From a virus, in the IMG/VR virus record IMGVR_UViG_3300021185_003145, positions 1 to 64,000 of that record: DNA of 64,000 nucleotides; one strand, given 5' to 3'. Below the pieces are notes generated by a model. That model was not told where the DNA came from, did not search any database, and saw only the letters and a program-made list of their open reading frames with translations. Shown here piece by piece: positions 61,620 to 64,000 of this stretch. Position 1 is the first letter of the stretch; each line of letters begins with the position of its first letter. The translations under genes and the position numbers were made by a program.

Positions 61620-61626
61620 TATTTAG
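61620..61626 (-). promoter_or_regulatory. Late box in palindrome TGCTAAATAGCA
   Basis: CTAAATA centred in the palindrome TGCTAAATAGCA, 21 bases before the 61599 ATG. Confidence 0.55.
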
Positions 61627-61667
61627 CATCTTATGACACGTTGTCTATATTACTTATGCTAAAATAA

Positions 61668-61689
61668 AGTTGCCCCCGAAGAGGCAACT
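61668..61689 (-). terminator. Intrinsic terminator after the 61709 gene
   Basis: Stem AGTTGCC/GGCAACT with an 8-base loop followed on the minus strand by TTATTTTAG. Confidence 0.75.
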
Positions 61690-61708
61690 CTAAGTTATCT
61701 ATTATAGA

Positions 61709-62167
61709 TTAAGCGTCTTCTGTAAAGTCGTCATCATCTGTGTTAGCAACGTCATCGTCACCTGCTTCTTCAAGTTTTACTTTACCTGCTGATGCAGCGG
61801 CAAAGTCCCACTTTAATGATAAACCGTCTAATGCATTAGAACCTGTTGCACTTGGTTGTGCGGCTGTTATCTTACGAGCAGTAATTTTACTTACGCCATA
61901 AGTTTCACTGTCGTTACCTGCAACTGAAATTGACATTTCACCTGCCGCTAGTGCAGATGCTAATTTACCAGTTGTTAAAGTACAAGTGTGTGTTGTATCA
62001 GCAGTACCTGTTTCTGCACATACAAATTTCTTTGAACCTTTTTGCTTAATAATTGTACCTTCAACAACAGATGAACCGTTATGAAAGTTTACTTTAATTT
62101 CGTTTTTACCAGCAGTTGCACCTGCAGCCGCAGTTGTAAAAAGTCTTTTATTTAGTGGACGTCCCAT
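61709..62167 (-). CDS. Virion structural protein after gp23
   Basis: A 152-residue protein starting MGRPLNKRLFTTAA with a beta body (EGTIIKQKGSKKFVC, GKLASALAAGEMSISVAG) and an acidic tail (DDDVANTDDDDFTED). Marine T4-like phages encode relatives beside the capsid gene that are found in virions. A capsid decoration or stabilising protein is likely by position. It is a one-gene unit: late box, leader hairpin, terminator, which suggests high expression. Confidence 0.72.
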   Translation of the reverse strand: MGRPLNKRLFTTAAAGATAGKNEIKVNFHNGSSVVEGTIIKQKGSKKFVCAETGTADTTHTCTLTTGKLASALAAGEMSISVAGNDSETYGVSKITARKITAAQPSATGSNALDGLSLKWDFAAASAGKVKLEEAGDDDVANTDDDDFTEDA

Positions 62168-62218
62168 TTGTTTCTCCTTAGTTACGTTCTATGTAATACG
62201 GGGTTGGTTTCCCCATAA

Positions 62219-62238
62219 GTAAATGCTTGTGCATTTAC
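62219..62238 (-). promoter_or_regulatory. 5'-terminal hairpin of the 61709 mRNA
   Basis: Perfect 8-base stem GTAAATGC/GCATTTAC; the predicted transcription start falls on its first base. Confidence 0.6.
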
Positions 62239-62243
62239 AACTA

Positions 62244-62252
62244 TATTTAGTC
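62244..62252 (-). promoter_or_regulatory. Late box GTGACTAAATA
   Basis: GTGACTAAATA on the minus strand, between the gp23 terminator and the leader hairpin. Confidence 0.7.
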
Positions 62253-62258
62253 ACAAAA

Positions 62259-62280
62259 AAGCAGGGCCTAAGCCCTGCTT
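62259..62280 (-). terminator. Intrinsic terminator after gp23
   Basis: Stem AAGCAGGGC/GCCCTGCTT with a 4-base loop, followed on the minus strand by TTTTTTG. Confidence 0.9.
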
Positions 62281-62302
62281 TATGTTTAACATATCTTAGT
62301 TA

Positions 62303-63526
62303 TTAACTGAATGATAGGTTAGCAACTGAAATGCTACCTAAGTAATCAGCCGCGTTACCAAGAGAGTTTGATGTGTTTGTTAGTGTCTGATAACCATAAC
62401 GTGTCATGAAACCAACTACTGGCTCTAGACTTGCTGGATCAAGCACAACACCTGAACTCATTAGTGGAACGTATGGGCAGTAAAATGCTGCTGCATCTGT
62501 TTCACTTGAACCTTTGTAACCAACTAGTACTGCTGTACTGTCGCCTGCATATGAGTCTACATAGATTCTCATTGAAGAGTTTAATGTACCAACCATCTTT
62601 GTGTTAGTTGGTGCTTCAAAAGTACCTTCTGTAGTTCTAGCAAATGCTGATGTTGATGCACTTTGTAGTACTGTAAGTGCCTGTGGACTTACAACTGCCC
62701 AGTTACCTGCGCCTCTACGTGTTCTTTGTGCAATCTTGTTACCTACACGATTCATTAATACTGCTAATGCGGCATGCTCATCACCTACGTATGTAGCTGT
62801 ACCACTTACTGCAGCCTGATCGTATGCGGCTGTGTTGGCGCCAAATGCGGAACCTGTACCAGCAGCTGCTAATGCTCTTAGACTTACAAGAATCTCTTGG
62901 TCGATTTCAGCAGTAATTTCTTGTGCTAATGCAGCCATAATTTCTGCTTCTACATCGATACCGTGGATGCTTTGTGCGTCTTGAGCTGATTCAAAAGTCC
63001 AACGAGCTGATAACTTACGAGTTTTCGCAGTTACTGTCTCTTTTAGAATTTCGATACTCATTGTGTTACCTGCTTTACCTTCTAAGTTAGCAGTTGCATC
63101 TGGGGCACCACTTGTACCACTATCGATACCTGAGTAACCTGCTGCGATTGCAGCTGGTGATAATGCTTCATCACCTGCACCTAGGTTTCCACCTGTTGAG
63201 TCTTGTAATTGTGTACCAGCATGGTCTGCCGCTGCATTGTACTTAACTCTTAGTGTGTGGATCTGTGAAACAGGTCCTGCCATTGGCTGAACACCAACGA
63301 TTTCGTTAGCAATAACAGTTGGCATTACACGTCTGATTACAGGTAAAATTACCTTGTTTAGTACACCAATGTCGCCGGCTGCAGTTGCACCTGCTGTTGC
63401 TGCTTCACTGATATATCTTTTGGTGTTTTCAAGAACAACACCCATATTCTTTCGCTTAGAACCTGCGAGGCCTTCTAAAAGGGCATCTTTTGTTTCGTCC
63501 CAGCGACTTTCGATTAAGTTAGACAT
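62303..63526 (-). CDS. 23: Major capsid protein gp23
   Basis: A 407-residue precursor of the hexameric shell protein. Residues 1-65 are the helical, cleavable region (SRWDETKDALLEGLAGSKRKN, YISEAATAGATAAG); then VLPVIRRVMPTVIANEIVGVQPM (part), YNAAADHAGTQ, TAKTRKLSARWTFESAQDA, and the C-terminal GFMTRYGYQTL. It matches marine gp23 and is shorter than T4 (521), lacking the insertion domain. It follows gp22 after 26 bases with AGGAG. Confidence 0.95.
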   Translation of the reverse strand: MSNLIESRWDETKDALLEGLAGSKRKNMGVVLENTKRYISEAATAGATAAGDIGVLNKVILPVIRRVMPTVIANEIVGVQPMAGPVSQIHTLRVKYNAAADHAGTQLQDSTGGNLGAGDEALSPAAIAAGYSGIDSGTSGAPDATANLEGKAGNTMSIEILKETVTAKTRKLSARWTFESAQDAQSIHGIDVEAEIMAALAQEITAEIDQEILVSLRALAAAGTGSAFGANTAAYDQAAVSGTATYVGDEHAALAVLMNRVGNKIAQRTRRGAGNWAVVSPQALTVLQSASTSAFARTTEGTFEAPTNTKMVGTLNSSMRIYVDSYAGDSTAVLVGYKGSSETDAAAFYCPYVPLMSSGVVLDPASLEPVVGFMTRYGYQTLTNTSNSLGNAADYLGSISVANLSFS

Positions 63527-63552
63527 TTTTATCGTCTCCTAGTTAAAATGTA

Positions 63553-64000
63553 TTATAAACCTGCTAAACGCTTGATTTCGATGATTTTGCCCTCATCTGA
63601 ATCCTGCTTGGTTTCTTTTTTATTACCAGTTACTTCTTTAGTTTCTGCTAAAACTTTATTAGTTGTTTTAGTGTCATTCTTAAGAACTGCTGGCAAATAC
63701 TTGTTAAATGATGCATCTAAGCGATCAGTTGTAATTGACTCAAGTAATGAACCCATTACTTCTTTTTGATCTTTATTTAAAGGTGCCATCATCTTTGATA
63801 ACATTGAATCGCGGGCAATACGATCTTTAATTCTACGAATTTCGGCTTCTTTACTTTCAACTAGTACTGATTTCTCATCAATAGTTTTTGTAGATTCTGC
63901 CAACTTTGCATTTACTTCTTCAACTTGCTTTTGTAAGTCTTTGATATCTGCGTTTTCATTTAGATGTGAAGTTGCAAACTCTGCCGCAAAAGTTTCAAAT
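63553..64000 (-). CDS. 22: Prohead scaffold gp22, partial
   Basis: The C-terminal approximately 149 residues of the prohead core scaffold; the frame is open to the right edge, and the TTG at 63903 is an internal codon, not the start. It is helical and charged (IKDLQKQVEEVNAKLAE, EAEIRRIKDRIARD, NKDQKEVMGSLLES), ending IKRLAGL. Position just before gp23 and composition give the identity. It is digested by gp21 during head maturation. Confidence 0.85.
   Translation of the reverse strand, partial: FETFAAEFATSHLNENADIKDLQKQVEEVNAKLAESTKTIDEKSVLVESKEAEIRRIKDRIARDSMLSKMMAPLNKDQKEVMGSLLESITTDRLDASFNKYLPAVLKNDTKTTNKVLAETKEVTGNKKETKQDSDEGKIIEIKRLAGL

Noticed and set aside
63901-63903. TTG as the start of gp22
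   Set aside because: The frame continues open and coding-like to the window edge, so the codon is internal.
1-64000. CRISPR arrays, insertion sequences, integrase or att sites
   Set aside because: No regularly spaced repeats with unique spacers, no transposase or integrase motifs, and no tRNA-linked direct repeats were found.

Overview
The window is a 64 kb piece of an AT-rich marine T4-like myovirus genome. The evidence is a near-complete set of T4-type virion genes (gp4, 13, 14, 15, 16, 17, 18, 19, 22, 23) and replication/recombination genes (gp41, gp61, gp32, UvsW, UvsX, UvsY, the start of NrdA, gp1). Many small proteins resemble those of marine cyanophages and pelagiphages. A 7Fe ferredoxin of the alphaproteobacterial FdxA type, the low GC and the absence of photosynthesis genes in this stretch suggest an alphaproteobacterial host, perhaps SAR11. 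That host call is inference.

Layout: nearly everything reads leftwards (minus strand). 0-10 kb: NrdA start, a beta-helix tail spike, an MGME1-like exonuclease, then a run of virion-type genes including a P-loop kinase, a ligase-fold nucleotidyltransferase and a DNA-pol-beta-fold nucleotidyltransferase, several with N-termini resembling T4 capsid-targeting sequences. 10-14 kb: a plus-strand class 3 lipase, gp41 helicase, gp61 primase, a baseplate-like protein. 14-22 kb: ferredoxin, a miniature DnaE-like protein, a zinc-finger protein, ClpP, UvsW, a possible HARP-like protein and an AAA ATPase. 22-24.3 kb: small genes, each behind its own sigma70-like promoter, including a SpoT/MESH1-like alarmone hydrolase. 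24.3-26.8 kb: FkbM methyltransferase, cytidylyltransferase-cupin fusion, second methyltransferase. 26.7-30 kb: UvsY, UvsX, gp32. 30-44 kb: virion genes with terminase, head completion, tail tube and sheath. 44-50 kb: gp1 kinase and the neck, with gp14-gp15 flipped to the plus strand. 50-62 kb: a very large tail fibre locus built of reused modules. 62-64 kb: gp23 and the partial scaffold gp22.

Regulation is legible. Late genes follow (T/C)(A/T)TAAATA-type boxes, often GTGACTAAATA. Early and middle genes follow TTGAC-16/17-TATAAT-type promoters. Intrinsic terminators close gp23, the 61.7-62.2 kb gene, the large fibre, gp32 and several early genes. The most unusual points are the putatively capsid-packaged kinase/ligase/nucleotidyltransferase cluster at 5.2-10.1 kb, the mini-DnaE protein, the ferredoxin, the alarmone hydrolase, the lipase, three late boxes placed exactly five bases before an ATG (predicted leaderless mRNAs), and late mRNAs predicted to begin with a 5'-terminal hairpin. 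No tRNA, CRISPR or insertion sequence was seen. No gene-free stretch exceeds about 300 bases; the largest (29876-30171) holds the gp32 promoter and a hairpin.
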